A DNA stretch of 64,000 bases from Enterobacter quasihormaechei. GTDB lineage: Bacteria; Pseudomonadota; Gammaproteobacteria; Enterobacterales; Enterobacteriaceae. The notes under the pieces were generated by a model that was not told the DNA's origin, did no database searches, and saw only the letters and a program-made list of their open reading frames with translations. The stretch's first letter is position 1. Every line of letters starts with the position of its first letter. The translations under genes were made by a program, and so were the position numbers. This document shows, one piece after another, positions 19,485 to 29,810 of this stretch. Where the stretch lies: the NCBI RefSeq assembly GCF_004331385.1, contig NZ_SJON01000012.1, forward strand, positions 58,321-122,320, in the 5' to 3' direction.

Positions 19485-21173
19485 ATGGCAAGTTCGGGCA
19501 CAACATCCACAAAGACGCGTTTTACAGGCGCGCAGCTGATTGTTCATTTACTGGAACGACAGGGCATCACCACGGTTGCGGGTATTCCGGGTGGAACCGT
19601 GCTGCCGCTGTATGATGCGTTAAGCCAAAGCACGCAGATCCGCCACGTGCTGGCGCGTCACGAGCAGGGAGCCGGTTTTATCGCTCAGGGCATGGCGCGT
19701 ACCCAGGGCAAACCGGCGGTGTGTATGGCCTGTAGCGGGCCGGGCGCCACTAACCTGGTGACCGCCATCGCCGACGCGCGTCTCGACTCCATTCCGCTGA
19801 TCTGCATTACCGGCCAGGTACCGTCCTCGATGATCGGCACCGATGCGTTCCAGGAAGTGGATACCTACGGCATCTCTATCCCCATCACCAAACATAACTA
19901 TTTAGTTCGCGATATCAGCGAGCTGCCTCAGGTGATCAGCGATGCGTTCCGCATTGCGCAGTCTGGCCGCCCGGGTCCGGTGTGGATAGACATTCCTAAG
20001 GACGTACAGACCGCAGAGATCGAGATCGACGTGCTGCCTGCGCCGGGCGAGCGTGCCCCCGCGCCGGAATTCAGCGCTGAGAGCGTGCGCGACGCCGCCG
20101 CCATGATTAACGCCGCCAGACGTCCGGTGCTCTATCTGGGCGGCGGGGCGATTAACGCCGCGGATGAAATCCGTGCGTTCGCGGAAAAAGCCAGCCTGCC
20201 GACCACGATGACCCTGATGGCGCTGGGCATGCTGCCTAAAGCGCACCCATTGTCTTTAGGCATGCTGGGCATGCACGGCGCGCGCAGCACCAACTACATC
20301 CTGCAAGAGGCGGATTTGCTGATTGTTATGGGTGCACGTTTTGATGACCGGGCGATTGGCAAAACCGAGGAGTTCTGCCCGAACGCCAAAATTATTCATG
20401 TGGATATCGACCGCGCCGAGCTGGGTAAAATCAAGCAGCCGCACGTGGCGATTCAGGGCGACGTGGCCGACGTGCTGGCGCAGCTGATCCCGCAGACGGA
20501 CGCAGTTGACCGCACCGACTGGCGTAAACTGGTGGCCGATCTGCAACGCGAGTTCCCGGGCGCCATCCCAACCGAGGGCGACCCGCTGAGCCACTACGGG
20601 CTGATCAACGCCGTGGCCGCCTGCGTGGACGACAGCGCGATCATCACCACCGACGTCGGCCAGCATCAGATGTGGACCGCGCAGGCCTATCCGCTGAACC
20701 GTCCGCGCCAGTGGCTGACCTCCGGCGGCCTCGGCACCATGGGCTTCGGCCTGCCGGCGGCAGTAGGCGCGGCGCTCGCCAACCCGGACCGCAAGGTTAT
20801 CTGCTTCTCCGGCGACGGCAGCCTGATGATGAACATTCAGGAAATGGCGACCGCGGCCGAAAACCAGCTGGACGTCAAAATCATCCTGATGAACAACGAG
20901 GCGCTGGGTCTGGTGCACCAGCAGCAGAGCCTGTTCTACAAGCAGGGCGTGTTTGCCGCGACCTATCCGGGGACGATCAACTTCATGCAGATTGCCGCCG
21001 GTTTTGGCCTGCACACCTGCGATCTGAACGCCGAAGACGATGCCCACGCGGCGTTGCAGGAGGCGATTGCTCGTCCGGGCCCGGCGCTGATCCACGTGCG
21101 TATCGACGCGCAGCAAAAAGTGTATCCGATGGTGCCGCCGGGTGCGGCCAATACTGAGATGGTGGGGGAATAA
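19485..21173 (+). CDS. ilvB: Acetolactate synthase I, large (catalytic) subunit
   Basis: 562 residues. ThDP- and FAD-dependent enzyme condensing two pyruvates, or pyruvate and 2-oxobutyrate, in valine/leucine/isoleucine synthesis. The ThDP glutamate region is RHEQGAGFIAQGMARTQGK, and the ThDP/Mg motif is GDGSLMMNIQEMATAAENQLD with LMNNEALG. Functions with IlvN, encoded 3 bases downstream. Expression depends on attenuation at ivbL. Confidence 0.97.
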   Translation: MASSGTTSTKTRFTGAQLIVHLLERQGITTVAGIPGGTVLPLYDALSQSTQIRHVLARHEQGAGFIAQGMARTQGKPAVCMACSGPGATNLVTAIADARLDSIPLICITGQVPSSMIGTDAFQEVDTYGISIPITKHNYLVRDISELPQVISDAFRIAQSGRPGPVWIDIPKDVQTAEIEIDVLPAPGERAPAPEFSAESVRDAAAMINAARRPVLYLGGGAINAADEIRAFAEKASLPTTMTLMALGMLPKAHPLSLGMLGMHGARSTNYILQEADLLIVMGARFDDRAIGKTEEFCPNAKIIHVDIDRAELGKIKQPHVAIQGDVADVLAQLIPQTDAVDRTDWRKLVADLQREFPGAIPTEGDPLSHYGLINAVAACVDDSAIITTDVGQHQMWTAQAYPLNRPRQWLTSGGLGTMGFGLPAAVGAALANPDRKVICFSGDGSLMMNIQEMATAAENQLDVKIILMNNEALGLVHQQQSLFYKQGVFAATYPGTINFMQIAAGFGLHTCDLNAEDDAHAALQEAIARPGPALIHVRIDAQQKVYPMVPPGAANTEMVGE

Positions 21174-21176
21174 GCC

Positions 21177-21464
21177 ATGCAGAAACAACATGATAACGTC
21201 ATTCTGGAACTCACCGTCCGCAACCACCCTGGCGTTATGACGCACGTCTGCGGGCTCTTTGCCCGCCGGGCGTTTAACGTAGAAGGCATTTTGTGTCTGC
21301 CGATTCAGGGCAGCGAGCACAGCCGCATCTGGCTACTGGTGAACGACGACCAGCGTCTGGAGCAGATGATGGCGCAGATCGACAAGCTGGAAGATGTCAC
21401 CAAAGTGGCGCGCAACCAGTCCGATCCCACCATGTTTAACAAAATTGCGGTGTTTTTCGAGTAA
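21177..21464 (+). CDS. ilvN: Acetolactate synthase I, small (regulatory) subunit
   Basis: 95 residues, one ACT domain ([27 protein letters not shown]), the usual short IlvN form. It binds valine for feedback inhibition and raises the activity of IlvB. Starts 3 bases after ilvB in the same operon. A BIME element follows. Confidence 0.96.
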   Translation: MQKQHDNVILELTVRNHPGVMTHVCGLFARRAFNVEGILCLPIQGSEHSRIWLLVNDDQRLEQMMAQIDKLEDVTKVARNQSDPTMFNKIAVFFE

Positions 21465-21485
21465 ATCACTTAAGGTAAGAGGCTT

Positions 21486-21567
21486 TTGCCGGATGACGCT
21501 GCGCTTATCCGGCCTACAAGGACGTTACGCGTAGGCCGGATAAGGCGTTTACGCCGCCATCCGGCAT
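21486..21567. repeat. BIME (paired REP units) between ilvN and uhpA
   Basis: GCCGGATGACGCTGCGCTTATCCGGC-type unit (21488-21513) followed by the inverted unit starting GTAGGCCGGATAAGGCG and ending CGCCATCCGGCAT (21531-21567). Two head-to-head REPs. Confidence 0.9.
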
Positions 21568-21587
21568 TTCAGACCGCAGGAACACAC

Positions 21588-22181
21588 ATGACCACCATCG
21601 CTCTCATCGACGACCACCTTATCGTCCGCTCCGGCTTTGCCCAGCTCCTCAACCTCGAACCGGATTTTCAGGTTGTGGCCGAGTTTGGCTCCGGGCGCGA
21701 GGCGCTGGCGGGCCTGCCGGGGCGCGGGGTGCAGGTCTGTATCTGCGACATCTCGATGCCGGATCTCTCCGGGCTGGAGCTGTTGAGCCAGCTGCCGAAA
21801 GGGATGGCGACGATCATGCTTTCGGTCCACGACAGCCCGGCGCTGGTCGAGCAGGCGCTCAACGCGGGCGCGCGCGGCTTCCTCTCCAAACGCTGTAGCC
21901 CGGACGAGCTGATTGCCGCCGTGCGTACCGTCTCTACCGGCGGCTGCTACCTGACGCCGGATATCGCCATCAAGCTGGCGGCCGGACGGCAGGATCCGCT
22001 CACCAGGCGCGAGCGCCAGGTGGCGGAGAAGCTTGCCCAGGGCATGTCGGTAAAAGAGATTGCCGTAGAGCTGGGCCTGTCGCCCAAAACCGTACACGTT
22101 CATCGCGCCAACCTGATGGAAAAACTCAACGTCAGCAACGACGTTGAACTGGCGCGCCGCATGTTTGACAGCTGGCAATGA
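21588..22181 (+). CDS. uhpA: Response regulator UhpA (NarL/LuxR type)
   Basis: 197 residues. Receiver domain with phospho-acceptor D54 (CICDISMP), acidic pair D8/D9 and K101 in LSKRC. A LuxR helix-turn-helix follows at about residues 135-190 ([39 protein letters not shown]). It activates uhpT when phosphorylated by UhpB. The start ATG 21588 gives [10 protein letters not shown] as in E. coli. Overlaps uhpB by 4 bases. Confidence 0.96.
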   Translation: MTTIALIDDHLIVRSGFAQLLNLEPDFQVVAEFGSGREALAGLPGRGVQVCICDISMPDLSGLELLSQLPKGMATIMLSVHDSPALVEQALNAGARGFLSKRCSPDELIAAVRTVSTGGCYLTPDIAIKLAAGRQDPLTRRERQVAEKLAQGMSVKEIAVELGLSPKTVHVHRANLMEKLNVSNDVELARRMFDSWQ

Positions 22182-23683
22182 ACTCCCTGTTTTCAAGGCT
22201 GATCGCCGTCGCTGCCAGCTTTTTTATCTTCTCCGCCGCATGGTTTTGCCTGTGGAGCATCAGTCTGCACCTGGTGGAACGTCCGGAGCTGGCGGTGCTG
22301 CTGTTTCCCTTCGGCCTGCGTCTGGGATTAATGCTCCAGTGCCCGCGCGGATACTGGCCCGTTTTGCTCGGTGCGGAGTGGCTGATGCTGATCTGGCTGG
22401 CGCAGGAGGTGGCCCTCGCGCATCTTCCCTTATTGATGACCGGAAGCCTGCTCACGCTTCTCCCCGTTGCCCTGATTTCCCGCTATCGTCACCAGCGCGA
22501 CTGGCGCACGCTGCTGCGTCAGGGGGCGGCGCTGATTGCCGCCGCGCTGTTGCAGTCTCTGCCGTGGATGGGCGAAAAGGAGGTGCTCAACGCCCTGCTG
22601 CTGACCCTGACCGGCGGACTGACGCTGGCCCCGACCTGCCTTGTGATCTGGCACTACCTTACCAGCACCGTCTGGCAGCCGCTCGGCCCGGCGCTGGTCT
22701 CCCAGCCGGTGAACTGGCGCGCCCGGCACCTGATTTGGTATCTGCTGCTGTTTGTCGTGAGCCTGTGGCTACAGCTGGGTCTGCCCGCTGAATTATCGCG
22801 CTTCACGCCGTTTTGTCTGGCGCTGCCGATTATCGCTCTGGCCTGGCACTACGGCTGGCAGGGCGCTTTGATCGCCACGCTGATGAACGCCATCGCGCTG
22901 ATCGCCAGCCAGACCTGGCACGATCATCCGGTGGATCTGCTGCTCTCGCTGCTGGCCCAGAGCCTGACCGGGCTGCTGCTCGGGGCGGGCATTCAGCGTC
23001 TGCGCGAGCTGAACCAGTCCCTGCAAGCCGAGCTGGCGCGCAACCGCCGTCTGGCGGAGCGTCTGCTGGAGACCGAGGAGAGCGTGCGTCAGGAGGTCGC
23101 CCGCGAGCTGCACGACGATATCGGCCAGACCATTACCGCCATCCGCACGCAGGCGGGCATCGTCCAGCGTCTGGCGGCGGATAACGCGAGCGTGAAGCAG
23201 GGCGGGGCGCATATAGAACAGCTTTCGCTGGGCGTCTATGACGCCGTTCGCCGCTTGCTGGGACGGCTGCGTCCGCGCCAGCTTGATGACCTGTCGCTGG
23301 AGCAGGCGATACGCTCCCTGATGCGTGAGATGGAGCTCGAAAGCCGCGGCATTGTCAGCCATCTTGACTGGCGTATTAACGAACCTGCGCTGAGCGAAGG
23401 CCAGCGCGTGACGCTGTTCCGCGTCTGTCAGGAAGGGCTGAACAACATCGTCAAACACGCCAATGCCAGCGCGGTGACGATCCAGGGCTGGCAGCAGGAC
23501 GAGCGACTGATGCTGGTGATAGACGACGACGGCTGCGGCCTGCCGCCGGGCTCCGGCCAGCAGGGGTTTGGCCTGGCGGGGATGCGCGAGCGCGTCAAGG
23601 CGCTGGGCGGCACGCTGAACCTTTCCTGCACCCACGGGACGCGCGTCAGCGTCAGCCTGCCGTTAAGGACGTATCATGTTTAA
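22178..23683 (+). CDS. uhpB: Sensor histidine kinase UhpB
   Basis: 501 residues. The N-terminal half (about 1-270) contains eight or so membrane helices (MASE1-like). The cytoplasmic HisKA_3 dimerisation segment has the phosphorylated histidine H312 in [14 protein letters not shown], and the HATPase_c domain has [10 protein letters not shown] and [11 protein letters not shown]. With UhpC it forms the glucose-6-phosphate sensor that phosphorylates UhpA. Confidence 0.96.
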   Translation: MNSLFSRLIAVAASFFIFSAAWFCLWSISLHLVERPELAVLLFPFGLRLGLMLQCPRGYWPVLLGAEWLMLIWLAQEVALAHLPLLMTGSLLTLLPVALISRYRHQRDWRTLLRQGAALIAAALLQSLPWMGEKEVLNALLLTLTGGLTLAPTCLVIWHYLTSTVWQPLGPALVSQPVNWRARHLIWYLLLFVVSLWLQLGLPAELSRFTPFCLALPIIALAWHYGWQGALIATLMNAIALIASQTWHDHPVDLLLSLLAQSLTGLLLGAGIQRLRELNQSLQAELARNRRLAERLLETEESVRQEVARELHDDIGQTITAIRTQAGIVQRLAADNASVKQGGAHIEQLSLGVYDAVRRLLGRLRPRQLDDLSLEQAIRSLMREMELESRGIVSHLDWRINEPALSEGQRVTLFRVCQEGLNNIVKHANASAVTIQGWQQDERLMLVIDDDGCGLPPGSGQQGFGLAGMRERVKALGGTLNLSCTHGTRVSVSLPLRTYHV

Positions 23684-24986
23684 AACGCCCGCCAGCGTAG
23701 CCCCTTTAAGCAACAAAGCGGAAATCGACGCCCGCTACCGCTACTGGCGTCGCCATATCCTGACCACCATCTGGCTCGGCTACGCGCTATTCTACTTCAC
23801 TCGCAAAAGCTTCAACGCCGCCGCGCCGGAAATCCTCGCCAGCGGCGTGATGACGCGCACCGATATCGGCTTGCTGGCGACGCTGTTTTACATCACCTAC
23901 GGCCTGTCGAAGTTTTTCTCCGGCATCGTCAGCGACCGCTCCAACGCGCGCTATTTCATGGGCGTCGGGCTGATCGCCACCGGCGTGGTGAACATCCTGT
24001 TCGGCTTTTCCACCTCGCTGTGGGCCTTTGCTCTGCTGTGGGCGCTGAACGCCTTTTTCCAGGGCTGGGGCGCGCCGGTCTGCGCCCGCCTGCTCACCGC
24101 CTGGTACTCGCGCAACGAGCGCGGCGGCTGGTGGGCGATCTGGAACACCGCGCATAACGTCGGCGGGGCGCTGATCCCGATGGTGGTGGGGGCTGCCGCG
24201 CTGCACTACGGCTGGCGCACGGGGATGATGATTGCCGGTGCCCTCGCGATTGTCGCCGGGCTGTTCCTCTGCTGGCGCCTGCGCGACAGGCCGCAAACCG
24301 TCGGCCTGCCTGCGGTGGGCGACTGGCGGCACGACGAGATGGAGATCGCCCAGCAGCAGGAGGGCGCCGGGCTGTCCCGCCAGGAAATCCTCACCAAATA
24401 CGTGCTGAAAAATCCGTACATCTGGCTGCTGTCCCTCTGCTACGTGCTGGTCTACGTGGTGCGCGCGGCCATCAACGACTGGGGCAACCTGTACATGTCC
24501 GAGACGCTGGGTGTGGATCTGGTCACCGCTAATTCGGCGGTCACAATGTTCGAGCTGGGCGGGTTTATCGGCGCGCTGGTAGCGGGCTGGGGATCGGATA
24601 AGCTGTTCAACGGCAACCGCGGCCCGATGAACCTGATTTTTGCCGCCGGGATTTTACTCTCTGTGGGCTCGCTGTGGCTGATGCCGTTCGCCAGCTACGT
24701 CATGCAGGCGGCGTGCTTCTTCACCATCGGCTTTTTCGTCTTTGGCCCGCAGATGCTGATCGGCATGGCGGCGGCGGAGTGCTCGCACAAAGAGGCGGCA
24801 GGCGCGGCGACGGGCTTTGTCGGGCTGTTTGCCTACCTCGGCGCGTCGCTCTCCGGCTGGCCGCTGGCGCGGGTGATCGACATCTGGCACTGGAGCGGAT
24901 TCTTCGCGGCGATCGCCATCGCGGCGGGCATCTCGGCCCTGCTGCTGCTGCCGTTTTTGCACGCCCAGACGCCGCGCGAAGCGTGA
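23676..24986 (+). CDS. uhpC: Hexose-phosphate sensor UhpC (MFS fold)
   Basis: 436 residues, 12 membrane helices, organophosphate:phosphate antiporter fold. It is a sensor for external glucose 6-phosphate that acts on UhpB and retains weak transport in E. coli. Motif [18 protein letters not shown] near the N-terminus and the family signature [19 protein letters not shown] are present. Overlaps uhpB by 8 bases. Confidence 0.95.
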   Translation: MFKTPASVAPLSNKAEIDARYRYWRRHILTTIWLGYALFYFTRKSFNAAAPEILASGVMTRTDIGLLATLFYITYGLSKFFSGIVSDRSNARYFMGVGLIATGVVNILFGFSTSLWAFALLWALNAFFQGWGAPVCARLLTAWYSRNERGGWWAIWNTAHNVGGALIPMVVGAAALHYGWRTGMMIAGALAIVAGLFLCWRLRDRPQTVGLPAVGDWRHDEMEIAQQQEGAGLSRQEILTKYVLKNPYIWLLSLCYVLVYVVRAAINDWGNLYMSETLGVDLVTANSAVTMFELGGFIGALVAGWGSDKLFNGNRGPMNLIFAAGILLSVGSLWLMPFASYVMQAACFFTIGFFVFGPQMLIGMAAAECSHKEAAGAATGFVGLFAYLGASLSGWPLARVIDIWHWSGFFAAIAIAAGISALLLLPFLHAQTPREA

Positions 24987-25042
24987 CGCGCCTCACCTTT
25001 TGTTGCCGAGTGCCGCAAAACTAAGAAATTTTCCCGGTTTCA

Positions 25043-25086
25043 CCTGGACGCTGTCTCAGGCATCTCTCCCGGCTGATTTTTACAAT
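25043..25086 (+). promoter_or_regulatory. uhpT promoter region with candidate UhpA site
   Basis: CCTG-N10-CAGG (25043-25060) is an inverted repeat in the 132-base gap before uhpT, and TACAAT (25081-25086) is a plausible -10. UhpA and CRP activate this promoter in E. coli; the exact site is inferred from symmetry and position only. Confidence 0.45.
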
Positions 25087-25118
25087 GCTGCAAAAATCAG
25101 CTCAGGAGTAAACCAACC

Positions 25119-26510
25119 ATGCTGGCCTTCCTAAACCAGGTACGCAAGCCGACCCTGGATCTGCCGCTCGACGTGCGGCGCAAGATGTGGTTCAAACCGT
25201 TCATGCAGTCTTATCTGGTGGTCTTCATCGGCTACCTGACCATGTACCTGATCCGCAAAAACTTTAACATCGCGCAGAACGACATGATCTCGACCTACGG
25301 GCTGAGCATGACGCAGCTGGGGATGATTGGCCTGGGCTTCTCCATCACCTACGGGGTGGGGAAAACGGTTGTGTCCTACTACGCGGACGGCAAAAACACC
25401 AAGCAGTTCCTGCCGTTTATGCTGATCCTCTCCGCCATCTGTATGCTCGGCTTCAGCGCCAGCATGGGCTCGGGCTCCGTCAGCCTGTTCCTGATGATCG
25501 CTTTCTACGCCCTGAGCGGTTTCTTCCAGAGCACCGGCGGGTCGTGCAGCTACTCCACCATCACCAAATGGACGCCGCGCCGCAAGCGGGGTTCGTACCT
25601 CGGCATGTGGAACATCTCCCACAACCTCGGCGGGGCGGGTGCGGCAGGCGTGGCGCTGTTTGGCGCGAACTACCTGTTCGACGGTCACGTGATCGGCATG
25701 TTTATCTTCCCGTCGATTATCGCCCTGATCGTCGGCTTTATCGGCCTGCGCTTCGGCAGCGACTCCCCGGAATCCTACGGCCTCGGCAAAGCCGAAGAGC
25801 TGTTCGGGGAAGAGATCAGCGAAGAGGACAAAGAGACCGAAGAGAACGAAATGTCCAAATGGCAGATCTTTGTTGAGTACGTGCTGAAAAACAAAGTGAT
25901 CTGGCTGCTGTGCTTCTCGAACATCTTCCTGTACGTGGTGCGCATCGGCATCGACCAGTGGTCTACGGTATACGCCTTCCAGGAGCTGAAGCTCTCGAAA
26001 GAGGTGGCGATTCAGGGCTTCACCCTGTTCGAAGTGGGCGCGCTGGTCGGCACGCTGCTGTGGGGCTGGCTTTCGGATCTCGCCAACGGCCGTCGCGCGC
26101 TGGTGGCCTGCGTCGCGCTGGCGCTGATTATCGCCACGCTGGGCGTCTACCAGCACGCCAGCAACCAGTACGTTTATCTGGCGTCCCTGTTTGCGCTCGG
26201 CTTCCTGGTGTTTGGCCCGCAGTTGCTGATTGGCGTGGCGGCCGTAGGGTTCGTGCCGAAAAAAGCGATCGGCGCCGCCGATGGGATTAAAGGCACCTTC
26301 GCCTACCTGATCGGCGACAGCTTCGCCAAGCTGGGCCTGGGGATGATCGCCGACGGCACGCCGATTTTCGGCCTCACCGGCTGGGCGGGCACCTTCGCGG
26401 CGCTGGATGCGGCAGCGATTGGCTGTATCGTCCTGATGGCGATGGTCGCGGTGCTGGAAGAACGTAAAATTCGCCGCGAGAACCGCGCGCAGAAATTAAA
26501 AGCGGCCTGA
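25119..26510 (+). CDS. uhpT: Hexose-6-phosphate:phosphate antiporter UhpT
   Basis: 463 residues, E. coli length, 12 membrane helices. It takes up glucose 6-phosphate and other sugar phosphates (also fosfomycin) in exchange for phosphate. [23 protein letters not shown] carries the essential arginine of helix 1, and [21 protein letters not shown] is the family signature. Induced through UhpABC encoded just upstream; AGGAG precedes the ATG. Confidence 0.97.
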   Translation: MLAFLNQVRKPTLDLPLDVRRKMWFKPFMQSYLVVFIGYLTMYLIRKNFNIAQNDMISTYGLSMTQLGMIGLGFSITYGVGKTVVSYYADGKNTKQFLPFMLILSAICMLGFSASMGSGSVSLFLMIAFYALSGFFQSTGGSCSYSTITKWTPRRKRGSYLGMWNISHNLGGAGAAGVALFGANYLFDGHVIGMFIFPSIIALIVGFIGLRFGSDSPESYGLGKAEELFGEEISEEDKETEENEMSKWQIFVEYVLKNKVIWLLCFSNIFLYVVRIGIDQWSTVYAFQELKLSKEVAIQGFTLFEVGALVGTLLWGWLSDLANGRRALVACVALALIIATLGVYQHASNQYVYLASLFALGFLVFGPQLLIGVAAVGFVPKKAIGAADGIKGTFAYLIGDSFAKLGLGMIADGTPIFGLTGWAGTFAALDAAAIGCIVLMAMVAVLEERKIRRENRAQKLKAA

Positions 26511-26529
26511 GTGTGCAGGTAACGTCTTT

Positions 26530-26557
26530 GCCCGGTGTGTGATGCCGGGCTTTTTTT
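26530..26557 (+). terminator. Rho-independent terminator of uhpT
   Basis: GCCCGG and CCGGGC arms (26530-26535 / 26545-26550) are followed by seven T. Confidence 0.88.
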
Positions 26558-26673
26558 ATTTGCGCGTCCTACCTTTACACCGCTTTACACACTCGCACCT
26601 CTCCATGCTCTACAGTGTTTTTTGCTGCCGCCTTTCGTGCAGCCTTAGCCCCTTTTGCTAACGGAGAGCTTGC

Positions 26674-27678
26674 ATGTTAACCCGACGATTGTCCTGCCTG
26701 GCGCTGCTGATGGCGCTAGCGTCTCCCGCAATGGCCGCGGATGCCCCCACCTACGGCGAGAAGCTGGAAGGTTTCGACTACGGCTGGCCGGTAAAACACT
26801 TTACCTTTACCTCGCAAAACCAGCCTCTGGATATGGCTTACCTGGACGTGAAGCCGGAAAAACCCAACGGACGTACCGTGGTGCTGATGCACGGCAAAAA
26901 TTTCTGCGCCGGCACCTGGGACGGCACGATCCGTGCGCTGTCGGCCAGCGGGTATCGCGTGATCGCACCCGACCAGATCGGCTTCTGTAAATCCACCAAG
27001 CCGGACCATTACCAGTACACCTTCCAGCAGCTGGCGGACAACACCCACGCGCTGCTCACATCGCTTGGCGTCGATCGCGCGACGGTTATCGGCCACTCGA
27101 CCGGCGGCATGCTGGCAACCCGCTACGCGCTAATGTGGCCGCAGCAGGTAGAGCAGCTGGTGATGGTGAACCCGATAGGCCTGGAAGACTGGAAAGCCCG
27201 CGGCGTGCCGCATATCACGGTTGACCAGTGGCACCAGCGCGAGCTGAAGGTCAGCGCCGACGGCATTCGTCAGTACGAGAAAAACACCTACTACGCCGGG
27301 GAGTGGAAGCCGGAATACGAGCGCTGGGTCACCATGCTTGCCGGGCTGAACAACGGGCCGGGTAAAGCGCGCGTGGCGTGGAACTCGGCGCTGCTCTACG
27401 ACATGATCTACACCCAGCCGGTTATCTACGAATTTAGCGACCTGAAGATGCCGGTATTATTGATGATCGGCACGAAGGACAACACCGCCATCGGGAAAGA
27501 CCTCGCCCCGCCGGAGATCCGCAAGACGCTCGGCAACTATGCGGTGCTGGGGAAAGAGACGGCGAAGCGCATTCCGCACGCGACGCTGGTCGAGTTTAAT
27601 GACATGGGCCACGCGCCGCAGATGCAGGCCCCCGCACGCTTCCACGAGGCGCTGCTGAAAGGGCTTCAGGCGCGCTGA
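26674..27678 (+). CDS. Exported alpha/beta hydrolase
   Basis: 334 residues. A signal peptide with cleavage after SPAMA (about residue 21) puts it in the periplasm. Alpha/beta-hydrolase triad: S142 in GHSTGG, D269 in GTKDNT, H313 in DMGHAPQ. The oxyanion region is LMHGKNFCAGTW. It resembles epoxide-hydrolase and ester-hydrolase members; substrate unknown. The 3' end overlaps the convergent LysR gene by 13 bases, suggesting the two may be functionally linked. Confidence 0.85.
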   Translation: MLTRRLSCLALLMALASPAMAADAPTYGEKLEGFDYGWPVKHFTFTSQNQPLDMAYLDVKPEKPNGRTVVLMHGKNFCAGTWDGTIRALSASGYRVIAPDQIGFCKSTKPDHYQYTFQQLADNTHALLTSLGVDRATVIGHSTGGMLATRYALMWPQQVEQLVMVNPIGLEDWKARGVPHITVDQWHQRELKVSADGIRQYEKNTYYAGEWKPEYERWVTMLAGLNNGPGKARVAWNSALLYDMIYTQPVIYEFSDLKMPVLLMIGTKDNTAIGKDLAPPEIRKTLGNYAVLGKETAKRIPHATLVEFNDMGHAPQMQAPARFHEALLKGLQAR

Positions 27679-28568
27679 CTGGTCTCCAGCAATAGCCCGC
27701 GCAGCCATGCCTGCGCGGGGTTGCGGTGCGTTCTGCCGTGCCAGGCCATGCTTTTGGTAAAGCCGGGTACGGGAATCGGTGTCTCGCAGACGAACATCCC
27801 CGTCTGGTTTTCCGCGATGCGTGACGGCACGACGGCAATCATATCGCTGAGGGCCAGCACGTCCGGCAGCACCAAAAAGTTGCTCACCGATAATCCCACG
27901 TGCCGCATGCGGCCAATTTTCTCCAGCGCGCTATCCGTTACGCCACGAAAACCATCGCCCTCGTAAGAGACGAGTACATGCTCCAGGGCGCAAAAACGGT
28001 CTAACGTGACAGGTTTTCCGGCATCCGGATGGTCGGCACGCATCATGCAAACATACCGTTCATCATAAAGCGCACGGCTGTGAAGCTCATCTGGCGTGGT
28101 GTGCGGAGTGATCAGCGCCACGTCAACGCTGCCCTGTTCAAGCTGGCTGACCAGGCGACCCGGTTCCACGGGCACGACGCGCACGCGGACAGAGGGAGCC
28201 TGCACCTTAAGGGCGGCGATAAAGGGTACGACGACCGCACGCAGGGCGTAGTCAGTCGCGGCGAGGGTGAAGGTGAGCGCTGCGGTGATAGGGTCAAACG
28301 CCACGGGCTGAAGCAGCATGTCGATATCAGCGAGAATGCGCTTCACCGGAGCGGCTAACGCTTCGGCGCGCGTGGTTGGCACCATCCCGTGCGGCGCGCG
28401 AATAAATAGCGGATCGTCAAAGTAATCCCGCAGGCGGTTGAGCATGCCGCTCACCGCAGGCTGGGTCAGTGCAAGACGCCCCGCCGCGCGGGTGACGTTG
28501 CGTTCGTCCAGCAGGGCATCCAGCGTTTTCAGCAGGTTAAGATCCAGCGTGCGCAGATCCGCTTTCAT
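27666..28568 (-). CDS. LysR-family transcriptional regulator
   Basis: 300 residues. N-terminal helix-turn-helix (about 8-66: LLKTLDALLDERNVTRAAGRLALTQPAVSGMLNRLRDYFDDPLF) of the NodD/LinR-like branch, then the substrate-binding domain. Target genes cannot be assigned. Convergent with the exported hydrolase and divergent from yicN. Confidence 0.88.
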   Translation of the reverse strand: MKADLRTLDLNLLKTLDALLDERNVTRAAGRLALTQPAVSGMLNRLRDYFDDPLFIRAPHGMVPTTRAEALAAPVKRILADIDMLLQPVAFDPITAALTFTLAATDYALRAVVVPFIAALKVQAPSVRVRVVPVEPGRLVSQLEQGSVDVALITPHTTPDELHSRALYDERYVCMMRADHPDAGKPVTLDRFCALEHVLVSYEGDGFRGVTDSALEKIGRMRHVGLSVSNFLVLPDVLALSDMIAVVPSRIAENQTGMFVCETPIPVPGFTKSMAWHGRTHRNPAQAWLRGLLLETSQRA

Positions 28569-28667
28569 GACGTTTTTCCACCTCTTTTCCGTTCACTATT
28601 ATGGCGCTGCCCGCTGTCGACGCGCTGCGTTTCCCGCTATGATGAGCGGCTAGTCTAAGGAGAACGC

Positions 28668-29120
28668 ATGGTCTGGATAATGCTGGCAACGCTTGCCGTG
28701 GTGTTTGTGGTTGGATTTCGTGTCCTGACCTCAGACTCCCGCCGCGCCATCAAACGTTTAAGCGAGCGGCTGGGGATCACCCCGATGCCGGTCGAGTCGA
28801 TGATTGACCAGTTCGGTAAAACGCCGGGCAATGAGTTTATCCGCTACCTTGAACGCCCCGACGAGGCGCATCTGCAAAATGCCGCGCAGGTGCTACTGAT
28901 CTGGCAGGTCTGCATCGTCGATGGCAGCGAAGAAAATCTGCATACCTGGCACCGTATGCTGCGTAAAGCCCGTCTGGTCGCACCCATTACCGATGCGCAG
29001 ATTCGCCTCGCGCTCGGCTTTATGCGCGAAATAGAGCCCGATCCGCAGGAGCTTAACGCCTTCCAGCTGCGCTACAACCAGCTCTTCCTGCCGGAAGAGG
29101 GAGTATTCTATCTGCACTGA
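28668..29120 (+). CDS. yicN: YicN (DUF1198 family)
   Basis: 150 residues, matching E. coli YicN throughout: one N-terminal membrane helix (VWIMLATLAVVFVVGFRVL) and a cytoplasmic helical domain with LQNAAQVLLIWQVCIVDGSEENLHTWHRML. Function unknown. Single gene with a normal AGGAG site. Confidence 0.9.
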   Translation: MVWIMLATLAVVFVVGFRVLTSDSRRAIKRLSERLGITPMPVESMIDQFGKTPGNEFIRYLERPDEAHLQNAAQVLLIWQVCIVDGSEENLHTWHRMLRKARLVAPITDAQIRLALGFMREIEPDPQELNAFQLRYNQLFLPEEGVFYLH

Positions 29121-29121
29121 T

Positions 29122-29148
29122 ATCACGAATCGTGATGAAGAGTATAAA
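29122..29148 (+). promoter_or_regulatory. Palindromic operator candidate at the promoter of the SRPBCC gene
   Basis: ATCACGA-A-TCGTGAT (29122-29136) is a perfect 7-1-7 palindrome and lies just before TATAAA (29143-29148), a good -10. The binding protein is unknown. Confidence 0.5.
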
Positions 29149-29187
29149 GCATCGTCATTAGATTTATACCACTCGCGGGGGCACCAT

Positions 29188-29213
29188 CACCTCATCAACT
29201 AACTGATGAGGTG
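29188..29213 (+). promoter_or_regulatory. Perfect 10-bp hairpin burying the ribosome site of the SRPBCC gene
   Basis: CACCTCATCA (29188-29197) pairs with TGATGAGGTG (29204-29213). The descending arm contains GAGGTG, the Shine-Dalgarno sequence, and the ATG begins five bases later. This could limit translation unless opened. Alternatively the repeat is a DNA operator. Confidence 0.55.
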
Positions 29214-29217
29214 AACC

Positions 29218-29745
29218 ATGAAACAATCCGCCATTATCTGGCCGAACGACTACCTGCCGGGTACCACCGATAACTTTGCATCTAATGAAATCATCGTTGC
29301 CGGGCTGAGCGCGAAAGAAGTCTGGGCGCAGCTCAACGACACCTCCCTCTGGCCGGGCTACTACAGCAATGCGGAAGACATTCGTTTTCACGACGGCAGC
29401 GGCCCGGCGCTGAGCGCTAACGCCCGCTTTCGCTTCACCACCTTCGGCTTCCCGGTTGAAGCGCAGGTGACGGAGTATGTTCCGCCGACGGACGGTGAAG
29501 CTGCGCGCATTGCCTGGCACGGCTGGGTGGAAGGGGATGCGAATTCTCGTCTGGACGTGATCCACGCCTGGCTGTTTGAAGATCTTCCGGGAAACCGCGT
29601 GCGCATTCTGACGCAGGAATCGCAGAAAGGCGTGCCTGCACAGGAGCTTGCTCGCACCGTGCCGAACCCGATGATTAACGGGCACCAGGAGTGGATCGTC
29701 GGGCTGGCGAATGCGGCGATGCAAGAAAAGTTGTCAAATCGTTAA
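29218..29745 (+). CDS. SRPBCC-domain protein (polyketide cyclase/START-like)
   Basis: 175 residues, one hydrophobic-pocket SRPBCC fold. Characteristic opening NEIIVAGLSAKEVWAQLNDTSLWPGYY, then FRFTTFGFPVEAQVTEYVPP and the long C-terminal helix. No signal peptide. The ligand is unknown. It stands alone between yicN and nepI, with unusual symmetric elements at its promoter and ribosome site. Confidence 0.82.
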   Translation: MKQSAIIWPNDYLPGTTDNFASNEIIVAGLSAKEVWAQLNDTSLWPGYYSNAEDIRFHDGSGPALSANARFRFTTFGFPVEAQVTEYVPPTDGEAARIAWHGWVEGDANSRLDVIHAWLFEDLPGNRVRILTQESQKGVPAQELARTVPNPMINGHQEWIVGLANAAMQEKLSNR

Positions 29746-29810
29746 ATCCGTCACACTTTTGATGATAAACTGCGCGACTTTTCCGCACGTTTTTATCTTC
29801 AGGTGATGCC

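Noticed and set aside
26716..27096. Long minus-strand frames opposite the exported hydrolase, uhp and dgo genes
   Set aside because: They mirror strongly coding plus-strand genes of high GC content; no ribosome sites and compositions rich in Arg/His/Gln typical of antisense shadows.
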